Source of the DNA: Streptomyces sp. SLBN-118
GTDB lineage: Bacteria > Actinomycetota > Actinomycetes > Streptomycetales > Streptomycetaceae
DNA length: 64,000 bases
NCBI RefSeq assembly: GCF_006715635.1
Contig: NZ_VFNP01000001.1
Coordinates: forward strand, 3,844,001 to 3,908,000
Direction of reading: 5' to 3'
The translations under genes and the position numbers were made by a program. This document shows positions 55,354 through 63,705 of the stretch, piece by piece. The notes beneath the pieces are model-generated. The model made no database searches and was not told the DNA's origin. It saw nothing but the letters and a program-made list of their open reading frames with translations. The stretch's first letter is position 1, and the number at the start of each line of letters is the position of its first letter.

Positions 55354-56514
55354 TCAGGCCGTCAACTCCCGCTCCAGTGGGGTACGGAAACGGGGCGTAA
55401 ACCGGGCCTCGGCCACCCAGCCCGACAGCCGTGACGCCTCTGCAGCGATGGCGGCAGCGGCCTCACGTCCAGGGTCCGTGAGCAGCCGCCAGACGATCTC
55501 GCCGTCCGCGCGTTGGGCCCAGCCGCCGATGATGTGCCCGTTCCACCACACGGTGGGGCCGACGTTGCCCGATCGGTCGAAAAGCGCCGCGCTGTGCTCC
55601 TCGGTCAAGTGAAAGCCGCGGTCGGCAAAGGCCATGGCACTCGGGTCCAGCGCGGGCAGCAGGGCAGCCCAGGGCTCCAGGGGCTCTTCGGGCGCGGTGT
55701 CGCCGTTAGCCACATAGCCGGTGCCCGCATCGAGTTCGACCTCCTCCGCCCCGACGGCCGACAGCGCCTTGCGTACGTCCCCGAGGGTCCAACCCGTCCA
55801 CCACTTGAGGTCGGACTCCGTGGCCGGTCCATATGACAGGAGCCAGCGGCGAGCCAGTTCGGCCCGTGCCTCTATGGGTGACAGCGCAGGCCAGGGTTCG
55901 CTCACCGTCCAGCGGAACTGGCTGGAGGTCCAGGAGCCGCGCGGCCGGTCTCTCCGGATGCGGCAGTCCGCGGCGAGCAGTCGGATCACACGGGTGGCGA
56001 CGCCCTGCACCGTCTCGTACTTCTTGCCGGGGAAGACCGTGATCTTCGTCCTCAGTGCAGGTACATCGGCGGAGAGCTGGCTGCCTGTGGCTGAGCCGCG
56101 TGCGGCAAGGGCGGCGAGCACCGACTCCTCGGCCTCGGCCAGCCATGTCTCGTCCAGCCCGTTCGCGTCCTCCTTCAGATGGCTGAGCAGTGTCCTGCGC
56201 TCCTTGATCGCGATGGCTCGTGCGGTCGAGACGTCGACGTACGGGGCGAGTTCGGCGGAGACGGCGAAGAGCGTGCGCCGCATGGAGAGCAGCCGGACGA
56301 GGGTCACGTCCTCGTAGAGCGACTGTTCCACCGCCTGGACGCTGGGGTCGGTGAGGCGGGCGCAGGCGGAGAGGAACACCGTCGCGGCATCCGTGGCGTG
56401 CAGTGCGACGAGCGCGTCGGCGACCGCCGCCGGGGAGCCGGCCCGTACGGACGGAGCCAGCAGATGGCGACGGCCGAGCCGGATGCGGCGCTGCTCGTCA
56501 CTGATCCGGTGCAC
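55354..56514 (-). CDS. HTH_42 (AlkZ/YcaQ-like) winged-helix protein
   Basis: 386 residues. Three winged-helix units of the HTH_42 fold used by AlkZ and YcaQ, DNA glycosylases that unhook interstrand crosslinks or bulky adducts. Marks: RRHLLAPSV, LHATDAATVFLSACARL, EDVTLVRLLSMRRTLFAV, PGKKYETVQGVATRVIRLLAAD. In characterised members the short catalytic motif is Gln-x-Gln or Gln-x-Asp; at that place this protein reads HAT (in LVALHATDAA), so it may act differently or not as a glycosylase. Streptomycetes carry several such paralogs, often for self-protection in antibiotic clusters, but nothing here suggests a cluster. Confidence 0.82.
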   Translation of the reverse strand: MHRISDEQRRIRLGRRHLLAPSVRAGSPAAVADALVALHATDAATVFLSACARLTDPSVQAVEQSLYEDVTLVRLLSMRRTLFAVSAELAPYVDVSTARAIAIKERRTLLSHLKEDANGLDETWLAEAEESVLAALAARGSATGSQLSADVPALRTKITVFPGKKYETVQGVATRVIRLLAADCRIRRDRPRGSWTSSQFRWTVSEPWPALSPIEARAELARRWLLSYGPATESDLKWWTGWTLGDVRKALSAVGAEEVELDAGTGYVANGDTAPEEPLEPWAALLPALDPSAMAFADRGFHLTEEHSAALFDRSGNVGPTVWWNGHIIGGWAQRADGEIVWRLLTDPGREAAAAIAAEASRLSGWVAEARFTPRFRTPLERELTA

Positions 56515-56529
56515 AATGAACTCCCTTGG

Positions 56530-56982
56530 TCAGAGCTGGAGTTTGAAACCGACATGGGATGCCTCGAAGCCGAGCCGCTCGTAGAAGCGGCGGGCGTCGG
56601 TGCGCGAGGCGTCGGAGGTCAGCTGCACCAACTGGCAGTTCTGGCGCCGGGATTCGTCGACGGCCCACTGCATGAGCCGGGTACCCAGACCGCTGCCGCG
56701 CTCATCGGCGTGGATCCGTACGCCTTCGATGATCGAGCGGTTCGAGCCGCGCCGGGAAAGCCCGGGGATGATCGTGAGCTGGAGGGTCCCGACCACCCGG
56801 TCCTCGCGGACGGCGATGGCCTGGATCTGGTTCGGGTCCTTGCTCAGCCGTTCGAAGGCGGCGGTGTAAGGGGTGAGGTCCTCCAGCGTTTCGCGCTGCG
56901 CGCCCAGCGGGTCGTCGGCGAGCATCGCCACGATGGCCGGGATGTCGTCGAGTACCGCGGGGCGTATGTCCAGATCGCTCAT
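56530..56982 (-). CDS. GNAT family N-acetyltransferase
   Basis: 150 residues from ATG (MSDLDIRPAVLDDIPAIVAM); a start 12 codons earlier is possible. Complete single-domain GNAT: acetyl-CoA loop in RIHADERGSGLGTRLMQWAV (RxxGxG/A as RGSGLG), ending QLTSDASRTDARRFYERLGF, the typical last strands. Substrate unknown. 15 bases upstream of, and co-directional with, the HTH_42 gene. Confidence 0.92.
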   Translation of the reverse strand: MSDLDIRPAVLDDIPAIVAMLADDPLGAQRETLEDLTPYTAAFERLSKDPNQIQAIAVREDRVVGTLQLTIIPGLSRRGSNRSIIEGVRIHADERGSGLGTRLMQWAVDESRRQNCQLVQLTSDASRTDARRFYERLGFEASHVGFKLQL

Positions 56983-57027
56983 GATCCGCAGATTACGCGG
57001 GACCCGCAGTTCCTCCATGGCCTGACC

Positions 57028-57888
57028 CTAGCCCGCGGCCACCGACAGCGGCGCGAAGCGGCGAGTCCAGTCACCGGGGAGGGCCGGGACGCCATAGGTC
57101 ATCACCGTGTTGAAGGCGACCGTTTCCAGGCCGTGTTCCTTGAGCCACGCGATGAGCGCCTCGTGCCGTACGTCGATGTCCGTGCGGAGCGGGCGGTCCG
57201 TGCCCGCCGCCAGTGAGGCGACGAGAGTCTTCGCGGTCTCCGTGTCCCGGGCGATCAGTGGTCCGACGACATGGGTCTGCATATTGGGCCAGGCCGCGGC
57301 GTACCCGGTGAGGACCCCGTCTTCCTCCGCTACCCGGAGCTGATCGGCGAAGGCCGGCAAACGCGTGATCATGTGGGTGCGGTCGAGGCCGAAGACCTCG
57401 GTGTCGAGACCCACGATCGCCGGGAGGTCCTCGGCCGTCGCCGGGCGGGTGGTCACCCGTGCCACGGGGGCCGGCTCCGGGGCCCGCAGGTGGCCGCGGA
57501 CCAACTCGGCGCGGCCGACGTCGACGAAGCCCAGCTGCTCGTAGAGGGGCTGCCCGTACGGCGTCGCGTGCAGCGTGAGCGGGGTGTCTCCGGCCTCGTA
57601 AACAACGTGCTGCATCATGCGGCGCCCCACGCCCCTGCGGGCGTATCGCTCGGCGACGAGCACCATCCCGATCGCGGCGAGCTCGGGGCCGTAGGAGGTG
57701 ACCACGCAGGCGGTCACCAGACCCTTGCCTTCCGGATCGTCGATTCCGTACCCCGCACCGGCCGTGAGCAACAGACCCCATTTGTGCTCCTCGCGCGGCC
57801 ATCCCCGGTCCTCGGAGAGATCTGCGCAGGACGTGAGATCGTCGGTGGTCAGACGGCGGATGGGCAGTTCGGAGAGTGGTGTCGACAT
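57028..57888 (-). CDS. GNAT family N-acetyltransferase, two-domain
   Basis: 286 residues from ATG (MSTPLSELPIRRLTTDDL). The first GNAT unit (about 10-135) has VLVAERYARRGVGRRMMQH (the RRGVG acetyl-CoA loop) and YGQPLYEQLGFVDVG. The second half (about 150-286) is a degenerate GNAT-like domain with VTTRPATAEDLPAIVGLDTE. Tandem GNATs of this type occur in streptomycetes with unknown substrate. A longer reading frame begins in parS site 9 (MFHVKR again) but is an artefact. Co-directional with the neighbouring GNAT gene. Confidence 0.9.
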   Translation of the reverse strand: MSTPLSELPIRRLTTDDLTSCADLSEDRGWPREEHKWGLLLTAGAGYGIDDPEGKGLVTACVVTSYGPELAAIGMVLVAERYARRGVGRRMMQHVVYEAGDTPLTLHATPYGQPLYEQLGFVDVGRAELVRGHLRAPEPAPVARVTTRPATAEDLPAIVGLDTEVFGLDRTHMITRLPAFADQLRVAEEDGVLTGYAAAWPNMQTHVVGPLIARDTETAKTLVASLAAGTDRPLRTDIDVRHEALIAWLKEHGLETVAFNTVMTYGVPALPGDWTRRFAPLSVAAG

Positions 57889-57986
57889 AAGGGTCAGGCT
57901 GTCGGACGCAGTGATCGCTCGTCCAGCGCTTTCCCGGAAGTTGCCAGGGCGCAGACCGGAGAGCCCGGCGAGAGGGCCTTTGAGAC

Positions 57987-58000
57987 GTTTCACGTGAAAC
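57987..58000. other. parS: parS site 9
   Basis: Perfect GTTTCACGTGAAAC in the divergent spacer before the HAD gene. The last parS of the window; none is seen in the final 6 kb. Confidence 0.95.
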
Positions 58001-58068
58001 ACCGCGCCCTGAGGGCGGTGTATCGCGCCTGACGGCGGGAGTGACCGCGCGCACTAACCTCGGCGTAC

Positions 58069-58785
58069 ATGGCGTACCACAAGAGAAGACCCAGGCTTCA
58101 CATCTTCGATCTCGACGGCACCTTGATCCGTGGCTCGGCAGCGACGGTGGAGATATCGCGGCAGTTGGGGCTACTCGAGGAGATCGGCGAACTGGAGCGG
58201 GAGTTGATCGCCCGAACGATAGGCCCGCCGGAGTATGCGGTGCGTGTGCACGCGCTCTGGGACGATCTCACCCAGGCTCATGTCTCGGCAGCGTTCGAGG
58301 CAGCACCCTGGCTCGACGGCATCCAGGACGTATGGCGGGAGATCCGTGAGAGCGGGGACTACTGCGCCGTCATTTCACTCTCACCCTCCTTCTTTGTGGA
58401 GCGGCTGCTGGACTGGGGGGCTCATGCGGCACACGGATCCCGCTTTCCCGACGTGCCCTTCACCCAGCCCGTGGAGCCGTCGGGCATTCTCAACGCGACC
58501 CCGAAAGTGAAGATCGCGCATCAGCTCTGTGCAGAGTTTGGGGTGGGTCTGGACACTTGTGTTGCATATGGTGATTCCATGTCCGACGCGGAGATCTTCG
58601 CGGTAGTGCCCACAACGGTGGCGATGAATGCCGATCACCATCTGTCGGGTCTCGCCACGCATGCCTATACGGGGGGCGATCTGCGCGAGGCGTATGAACT
58701 GGTGCGATACCGCAGCTGGTTCAGGAGCGAGCCCGGGGGTGGTCCGGGAGACCCGGAATGTGGACATGGGGGCCATGGAGCCTAA
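58069..58785 (+). CDS. HAD superfamily phosphatase (HAD-IB, SerB-like)
   Basis: 238 residues. Motif I IFDLDGTLIRG (Asp14 nucleophile, Asp16), motif II AVISLSPSFFVE, motif III Lys in ATPKVKIAHQ, motif IV YGDSMSDAEIF with acidic metal ligands. All are intact. It resembles phosphoserine-phosphatase-like enzymes, which occur widely in actinobacteria with many substrates. Gly-rich tail of about 20 residues. No helpful neighbours. Confidence 0.9.
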   Translation: MAYHKRRPRLHIFDLDGTLIRGSAATVEISRQLGLLEEIGELERELIARTIGPPEYAVRVHALWDDLTQAHVSAAFEAAPWLDGIQDVWREIRESGDYCAVISLSPSFFVERLLDWGAHAAHGSRFPDVPFTQPVEPSGILNATPKVKIAHQLCAEFGVGLDTCVAYGDSMSDAEIFAVVPTTVAMNADHHLSGLATHAYTGGDLREAYELVRYRSWFRSEPGGGPGDPECGHGGHGA

Positions 58786-59026
58786 CGAAAAAGCGGGTTC
58801 GGATGCCCGGACTTTCCGCTCTTTGTCCCTCGTGACAGTTCTGCCTGGCAAGCTGCGATGACCGGCGCTGCGGGCAATGTCACATTTCTGGCTCAGTCGT
58901 CCCGATTCAGCTTGCGGTCGTGGTTAGTGTGGGCTGGCAGTAGTCCTGAGCGAAGCGGGGAATGAAGCACGTTCCGAGCCGGCGGATGTGCGGACCGACC
59001 GAAAGATGTTCGAGGCGAGGCAGACA

Positions 59027-60793
59027 ATGGACGCTCCGACCACCACGTCGGCCGACAATGGCACTTCGGACGAGAGCAGCGGGGGCGGGTGGTTCACCCC
59101 TAAGCGGCCGGTCCAGAACCGGACCGACCCCGGTGAGGGGACTTCCGCGGGTGACGCGGATCAGGAGCGGATAGTGGCCCCGAGGCGTCCCGCCTCCATA
59201 CGCCCGGTCGGCTCCGTCACCACGCGTCCGGCGCCGCCGGCGAGGGATGAGACGCGACCCGCGCCCCCCGCCGAGGCCCCGCCGGCCGGCGGGGAACTGC
59301 CCCCGGAAGACTTTCGGGCCGAGCAGGCCCACAACGGCCAGGGGATCCATGAGGCCGCAGGACCGCGCCAGAATCCCGGCGCCGGCCACAACCAGGCGGA
59401 TCCTCGCGTGCCGGGCCGGCATGAGGCTCCCCACGCCCACCAGGCCCCATGGCCCCTTGATGCGGTCTGGCCCGCCGAGAGCACGATGCCGCTTCATGGC
59501 GTGGGCCACGAGGGGCCTCGGGAAGCCGCGAAACGGCCCCACGAAGTCGTAGAACCGCGCGAAGCCGCCCTGCCGCACGAAGCCCGGTCCGCCCGCCAGG
59601 GCGCGCCGTCGGGCGAAGCCTCGCGAGAGGTCCCGGCAGAACATCACAGCCCCCACCCGCAGCCCGCCGGGCCCGCCTCCGACGCGTCGCCCGACGCGAG
59701 CCTCATCCGCCGCACCATGGCGGAGATCGGGCCCGTCGCGGACAAGGTCACCTCGTACTTCTACGCTCTGCTCTTCGTCCGCCACCCCGAGCTGCGGAGC
59801 CTCTTCCCCGCCGCCATGGACGCCCAGCGTGACCGGCTCCTCAAGGCACTGCTCACCGCGGCCGAGCACATGGACAACGCGGAGGTGCTCACCGAATACC
59901 TCCAGCACCTGGGCCGCGGCCACCGCAAATACGGCACCGAGCCCGCGCACTACCCCGCCGTCGGCGAGGCCCTGCTCGGCGCGCTGACCCGGTATGCCAC
60001 GACGACCTGGGACAAGGAGACCGAGGCTGCGTGGGTGCGCACCTACACCACGATCTCCCAGATCATGATCGACGCGGCCGCCGAGAACGAGCGGCAGGCG
60101 CCGGCCTGGTGGCATGCCGAGGTGGTCTCGCACGATCTCCGGACTCCCGACATCGCGGTCGTCACCGTGCGCCCGGACCAGCCCTACGCGTTCGTGGCCG
60201 GTCAGTACACGAGCCTGGAGACCCCCTGGTGGCCGCGGATCTGGCGGCATTACTCCTTCGCCGGGGCGCCCCGCGCCGACGGTCTGCTCTCCTTCCACGT
60301 CAAGGCGGTCCCGGCGGGCTGGGTCTCCAACGCCCTGGTCCACCACGCGCGCCCCGGTGACGTCCTGCGGCTCGGGCCGCCTGCGGGATCCATGACCGTC
60401 GACCACTCCACCGACAACGGCCTGCTCTGTCTGGGCGGTGGCACCGGTATCGCGCCCATCAAGGCGCTGGTCGAGGACGTCGCCGAGCACGGCGAGAGGC
60501 GCCCGGTGGAGGTCTTCTACGGGGCGCGTACCGACTACGACCTGTACGACATCGACACCATGCTCAGGCTCCAGCAGACGCACCCCTGGCTGTCGGTGCG
60601 CCCGATCGTGGACGACCGCGCGCAGTTCCCGGACGCCGTGCGGGAGTTCGGCCCGTGGTACGAGTACGACGCCTATCTCTCGGGTCCGCCCGGCATGATC
60701 CGCAGCGGTGTGGACGCGCTGCGCGGCGTGGGTATCCCGTTCGACAGGATCCGCCACGATTCCCTCGAAGAGCTTGTCGCGGCGGGCGACTAG
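59027..60793 (+). CDS. Globin fused to an FAD/NAD(P)H reductase, with long disordered lead
   Basis: 588 residues from ATG (MDAPTTTSADNGTSDES) with a GAGGCGAGG region upstream; starts 7 or 13 codons earlier exist. Residues 1-225 are Pro/Ala/Glu/His-rich and disordered. A flavohaemoglobin-like globin follows (about 228-355): distal Tyr in SYFYALLF, proximal His in LGRGHRKYG, then YPAVGEALL. The reductase has RHYSFAGAP (FAD), GGGTGIAPIKAL (NAD) and the final YLSGPPGMI. NO detoxification or oxygen reduction is the expected function. True flavohaemoglobins are about 400 residues, so the extra lead is unusual. Stands alone with a 240-base spacer before it. Confidence 0.9.
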   Translation: MDAPTTTSADNGTSDESSGGGWFTPKRPVQNRTDPGEGTSAGDADQERIVAPRRPASIRPVGSVTTRPAPPARDETRPAPPAEAPPAGGELPPEDFRAEQAHNGQGIHEAAGPRQNPGAGHNQADPRVPGRHEAPHAHQAPWPLDAVWPAESTMPLHGVGHEGPREAAKRPHEVVEPREAALPHEARSARQGAPSGEASREVPAEHHSPHPQPAGPASDASPDASLIRRTMAEIGPVADKVTSYFYALLFVRHPELRSLFPAAMDAQRDRLLKALLTAAEHMDNAEVLTEYLQHLGRGHRKYGTEPAHYPAVGEALLGALTRYATTTWDKETEAAWVRTYTTISQIMIDAAAENERQAPAWWHAEVVSHDLRTPDIAVVTVRPDQPYAFVAGQYTSLETPWWPRIWRHYSFAGAPRADGLLSFHVKAVPAGWVSNALVHHARPGDVLRLGPPAGSMTVDHSTDNGLLCLGGGTGIAPIKALVEDVAEHGERRPVEVFYGARTDYDLYDIDTMLRLQQTHPWLSVRPIVDDRAQFPDAVREFGPWYEYDAYLSGPPGMIRSGVDALRGVGIPFDRIRHDSLEELVAAGD

Positions 60794-60820
60794 CGCGCGA
60801 CAGCCCGGGCGGGCGGCGGG

Positions 60821-61300
60821 TCAGCCCAGGTCAGGGGCGTGCATCGCGCGCACCCCCTCGATATTGCCGTCCAGGTAGTGCCGCAGTGACAGCGGTACGA
60901 GATGAACGGCGGCGATGCCGACCCGGCTGAACGGCACCCGTACGACCTCGTACTCCCCGCAGGGCTGGTCGATCTCCGGGCCGTGCCGTCGCGAGGGGTC
61001 CATGGACTCCAGCCGGCAGACGAAGAAGTGCTGCACCTTCACCCCCGTCACACCGCCGTCGGCGATGTGCTCGACGGTGTCGACGAAGCAGGGCACCACA
61101 TCGGTGATCTTGGCGCCGAGCTCCTCGTCCACCTCCCGGTGGAGTGCGTCCACCACGGTGGCGTCCTCGGGCTCGACTCCGCCGCCGGGCGTGACCCAGT
61201 AGGGATCCACGCCGGGCTTGGTGCGCTTGATGAGGACGAGATCGTCGCCGTCGAGCAGGATGGCGCGTGCGGTGCGCTTGACCACTGGCCGTTCGGTCAT
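60821..61300 (-). CDS. NUDIX hydrolase
   Basis: 159 residues from ATG (MTERPVVKRTARAILLD). NUDIX box GGGVEPEDATVVDALHREVDEELG: the REVxEELG half is complete, while the first Glu position is Ala, as in many family members. Hydrolyses a nucleoside diphosphate linked to some other group; substrate unknown. Converges on the globin gene with 27 bases between. Contains HFFVCRLES and an acidic loop. LysR gene starts upstream on the same strand. Confidence 0.92.
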   Translation of the reverse strand: MTERPVVKRTARAILLDGDDLVLIKRTKPGVDPYWVTPGGGVEPEDATVVDALHREVDEELGAKITDVVPCFVDTVEHIADGGVTGVKVQHFFVCRLESMDPSRRHGPEIDQPCGEYEVVRVPFSRVGIAAVHLVPLSLRHYLDGNIEGVRAMHAPDLG

Positions 61301-61352
61301 GGCTAGAAAATGGCCCGCCAGGACCGTTCTGAAACTCCTGTCGGCCCTGCGT

Positions 61353-62243
61353 TCACCAGCCGACCGCAGCACGCAGCAGCCACTCGTGCGCCCGCGCGAT
61401 GTGCGGGAGTGCGAGTGTGCCGGTCCGTACGACGAGAAAGTACGTACGCAGCGGGGGCACGGGAGGGTCGAGAAGCGCCACCAGCCGCCCGGTGCGGAGC
61501 TCCTCCTCGCACAGATAGCGCGGCAGCACGGCGAGGCCCGCGCCCGAGGCTGCGGTCTCCAGGACGGCACGCAGGTCGGGGGCGATCACGGAGCCCGCGG
61601 CTGCAGGCCGGGAGTCGAAGACGGCGGACCAGTAGCGCGAGACAAACGGCAGGGATTCGTGGACTTCCACGACGGGCAGCTGCGCGAGCACCACATGCCC
61701 GCCGCGGAGTACTCCGGGCCCCAGCCGGGCCGCCCAGCGCGGCGAGGCGACCAGGACATGTTCCTCGTCGCAGAGCGGTGTCGCCGTGAGCAGCCCGCCG
61801 CGCGGCCGGGCCGTGGTGATGGCCAGATCGTGGTGTCCGGCGGCGAGCCCCTCCAGCGTCTCGTCGGCATTGCCGAACGAGGCCCGCAGCGCGAGGCCCT
61901 GAGAAGTCAGCGGGGTGAGGGCGGGCAGGGCGCGCAGCGACACGAACTCCGGGGGACCCGCGAGATGCAGGGTCCGTACGCCCGATTCCTCGTCGAGCCC
62001 GGTCTCGGCGATCTCCACCAGGGCGTCCAGATGAGGGGCTGCCCGGTGGGCGAGTTCGTCCCCGATGCTCGTGGCAGTCACACCGCGGGCCTGGCGCAGG
62101 AACAGCGGCCGTCCCAGTTGCTTCTCCAGCGTGCGGATCTGCCCGGTGACGGCGGGCTGCGAGAGGCCCAGGAGTGCGGCGGCACGGGTGAAGGAGCCGG
62201 CCCGGTGCACCGTGACGAATGTGCGCAGCAGGGCCAGATCCAT
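61353..62243 (-). CDS. LysR family transcriptional regulator
   Basis: 296 residues. Helix-turn-helix MDLALLRTFVTVHRAGSF, TRAAALLGLSQPAVTGQIRT, LEKQLGRPLFLR; effector-binding domain from about 90. Ligand unknown. LysR regulators commonly control the gene beside them: the upstream spacer holds TATAAATATGTCGATA (about 62284-62299), an AT-rich patch that might hold its T-N11-A site. The nearest genes are NUDIX (downstream) and the lyase (upstream), neither obviously divergent, so its target is unclear. Confidence 0.93.
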   Translation of the reverse strand: MDLALLRTFVTVHRAGSFTRAAALLGLSQPAVTGQIRTLEKQLGRPLFLRQARGVTATSIGDELAHRAAPHLDALVEIAETGLDEESGVRTLHLAGPPEFVSLRALPALTPLTSQGLALRASFGNADETLEGLAAGHHDLAITTARPRGGLLTATPLCDEEHVLVASPRWAARLGPGVLRGGHVVLAQLPVVEVHESLPFVSRYWSAVFDSRPAAAGSVIAPDLRAVLETAASGAGLAVLPRYLCEEELRTGRLVALLDPPVPPLRTYFLVVRTGTLALPHIARAHEWLLRAAVGW

Positions 62244-62550
62244 GCCGAGCCCCTCTCGACCGACGATGCCCGCGGACCGGACAACTATAAATATGTCGAT
62301 AGGTCGCTGTCGCTACTGTGATTGGACACTGACGGAGAGTCAACTAGCCTTGGTCGCACGGTTCTTCGGGCGTGGAACCGAGGGCGGTCCGAGCCATGAG
62401 GGGGGAGGCTCGGGCCGCCCGTTCTACGTAGCGTCGCTCAGCGCACCGTCGTACTCCGGCGTACGACCCCGGGGCCCACGCCACCGGTCTACGCCACGCG
62501 GCCCGGTGCGCCCGTCCTCGACCCGAACCACCCTGAACCGGCCACCCGCC
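62244..62550. other. 307-base spacer between the LysR and lyase genes
   Basis: Contains the AT-rich patch 62284-62299 near the LysR start (likely promoter region) and, further right, the hairpin at 62383-62421. I see no gene: open frames on both strands here are GC-rich shadows. The sequence 62425-62550 shows nothing definite. Confidence 0.55.
62383..62421 (-). terminator. Probable terminator after the lyase gene
   Basis: 14-bp stem with one G-U pair (GGGCGGTCCGAGCC / GGCTCGGGCCGCCC), arms 62383-62396 and 62408-62421. About 130 bases past the leftward stop, so it may also belong to an unseen transcript. Confidence 0.65.
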
Positions 62551-63705
62551 CTACCGCGCCGCCGCCTCGTCCAGCGCCCGCAGCACATCCGCCACCAGGT
62601 CCACCGCGTCCTCGGCACCCACCGAGAAGCGGATGAAGCCCTCGGGAACCGCATCGCCGCCCCAGCGCCCGCGACGCTCGGCGGAGGAACGCACCCCGCC
62701 GAAGCTCGTCGCGTCGTCCACCAGCCGCAGCCCGCTCAGGAAGCGTTCCGCGTGCCCGCGATCCGGCAGCACGAAGGAGACCACGGAGCCGAAGTGCCGC
62801 ATCTGCTGCGAGGCGATCGTGTACGAGGGGTCCGACGGCAGCCCCGGATACCGCAGCCCGCTCACCTCGCCCCGGCTGCCGAGCGCCTCCGCGAGCGCCA
62901 GCGCATTCGCGCACTGCCGCTCGATCCGCAGCTGAAGTGTGGCCAGCGACCGGTGGGCGAGCCAGGCCTCCATCGGGCCGGGAATCGCCCCGACGACCTT
63001 GCGCCAGCGCCGTACTCCCGCCACCAACTCCGGGTCCCGGCAGGTCACATGGCCGAGCAGGATGTCTCCGTGGCCCGTCATGCCCTTGGTGTCGCTGGCC
63101 ACCGAGAAGTCCGCGCCGAGCTCCAGCGGCCGCTGGCCGAGCGGCGTCGCGAGGGTGTTGTCGACCGCGACGAGCGCGCCCGCGGAGTGCGCCGCCTTCA
63201 CGAGCCGCCGAACGTCGCACACGTCGAGCCCCGGATTGGACGGCGTCTCGATCCACAGCAGCCGCGCCCCGTCGAGCACGTCCAGTTGCGCGTCGCCGCC
63301 TGTCGGCGCGGTCCTGACCTCGACGCCGTAGGCCTCCAGACGTTCCCGCAGCAGCGGCAACGCCTGGTAGCCGTCGTCCGGCAGCACCACCGCTTCCCCC
63401 GCCTTCAGTTGCGAGAAGAGCACCGCCGAGATCGCCGCCATCCCCGAGGCGAAGGCCACCGTCCCGACGGATTCCCCTGGCGCCTCGAGTTCACCGATCG
63501 CCCGCTCCAGATGACTCCAGGTCGGGTTCTCGTCACGGCCGTAGGTGTACGGACCGGTGGGTTCGCCGGGGAGGTGGAAATGGGCCGCGAAGACCGGTCC
63601 CGGCAGGGTGGGTTCGTACTTGACCGGCTCGGGCAGTCCGGCCCGTACGGCCCTTGTGCCCTCGCCCACGGTCCCGCTCCTGCCCAAACCCTTCCGCTCG
63701 CTCAT
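62551..63705 (-). CDS. Cystathionine gamma-lyase/synthase-type PLP enzyme
   Basis: 384 residues from ATG (MSERKGLGRSGTVGEGTRA). Cys/Met metabolism PLP fold: FASGMAAISAVLFSQLKAGE, then LWIETPSNPGLDVCDVRRL, VAVDNTLATPLGQRPLELGAD and the PLP-lysine segment SVASDTKGMTGHGDILLGH. YGRDENPTW is the N-terminal entry motif. It could make homocysteine or cysteine from cystathionine; exact reaction is not decided by these motifs. It overlaps the phosphatase gene by four bases (ATGA). Confidence 0.9.
   Translation of the reverse strand: MSERKGLGRSGTVGEGTRAVRAGLPEPVKYEPTLPGPVFAAHFHLPGEPTGPYTYGRDENPTWSHLERAIGELEAPGESVGTVAFASGMAAISAVLFSQLKAGEAVVLPDDGYQALPLLRERLEAYGVEVRTAPTGGDAQLDVLDGARLLWIETPSNPGLDVCDVRRLVKAAHSAGALVAVDNTLATPLGQRPLELGADFSVASDTKGMTGHGDILLGHVTCRDPELVAGVRRWRKVVGAIPGPMEAWLAHRSLATLQLRIERQCANALALAEALGSRGEVSGLRYPGLPSDPSYTIASQQMRHFGSVVSFVLPDRGHAERFLSGLRLVDDATSFGGVRSSAERRGRWGGDAVPEGFIRFSVGAEDAVDLVADVLRALDEAAAR

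Noticed and set aside
58907..60757. Long open frame (about 616 codons) opposite the globin-reductase gene
   Set aside because: Antisense shadow of a high-GC gene. No family motifs, and codon bias fits the plus strand.
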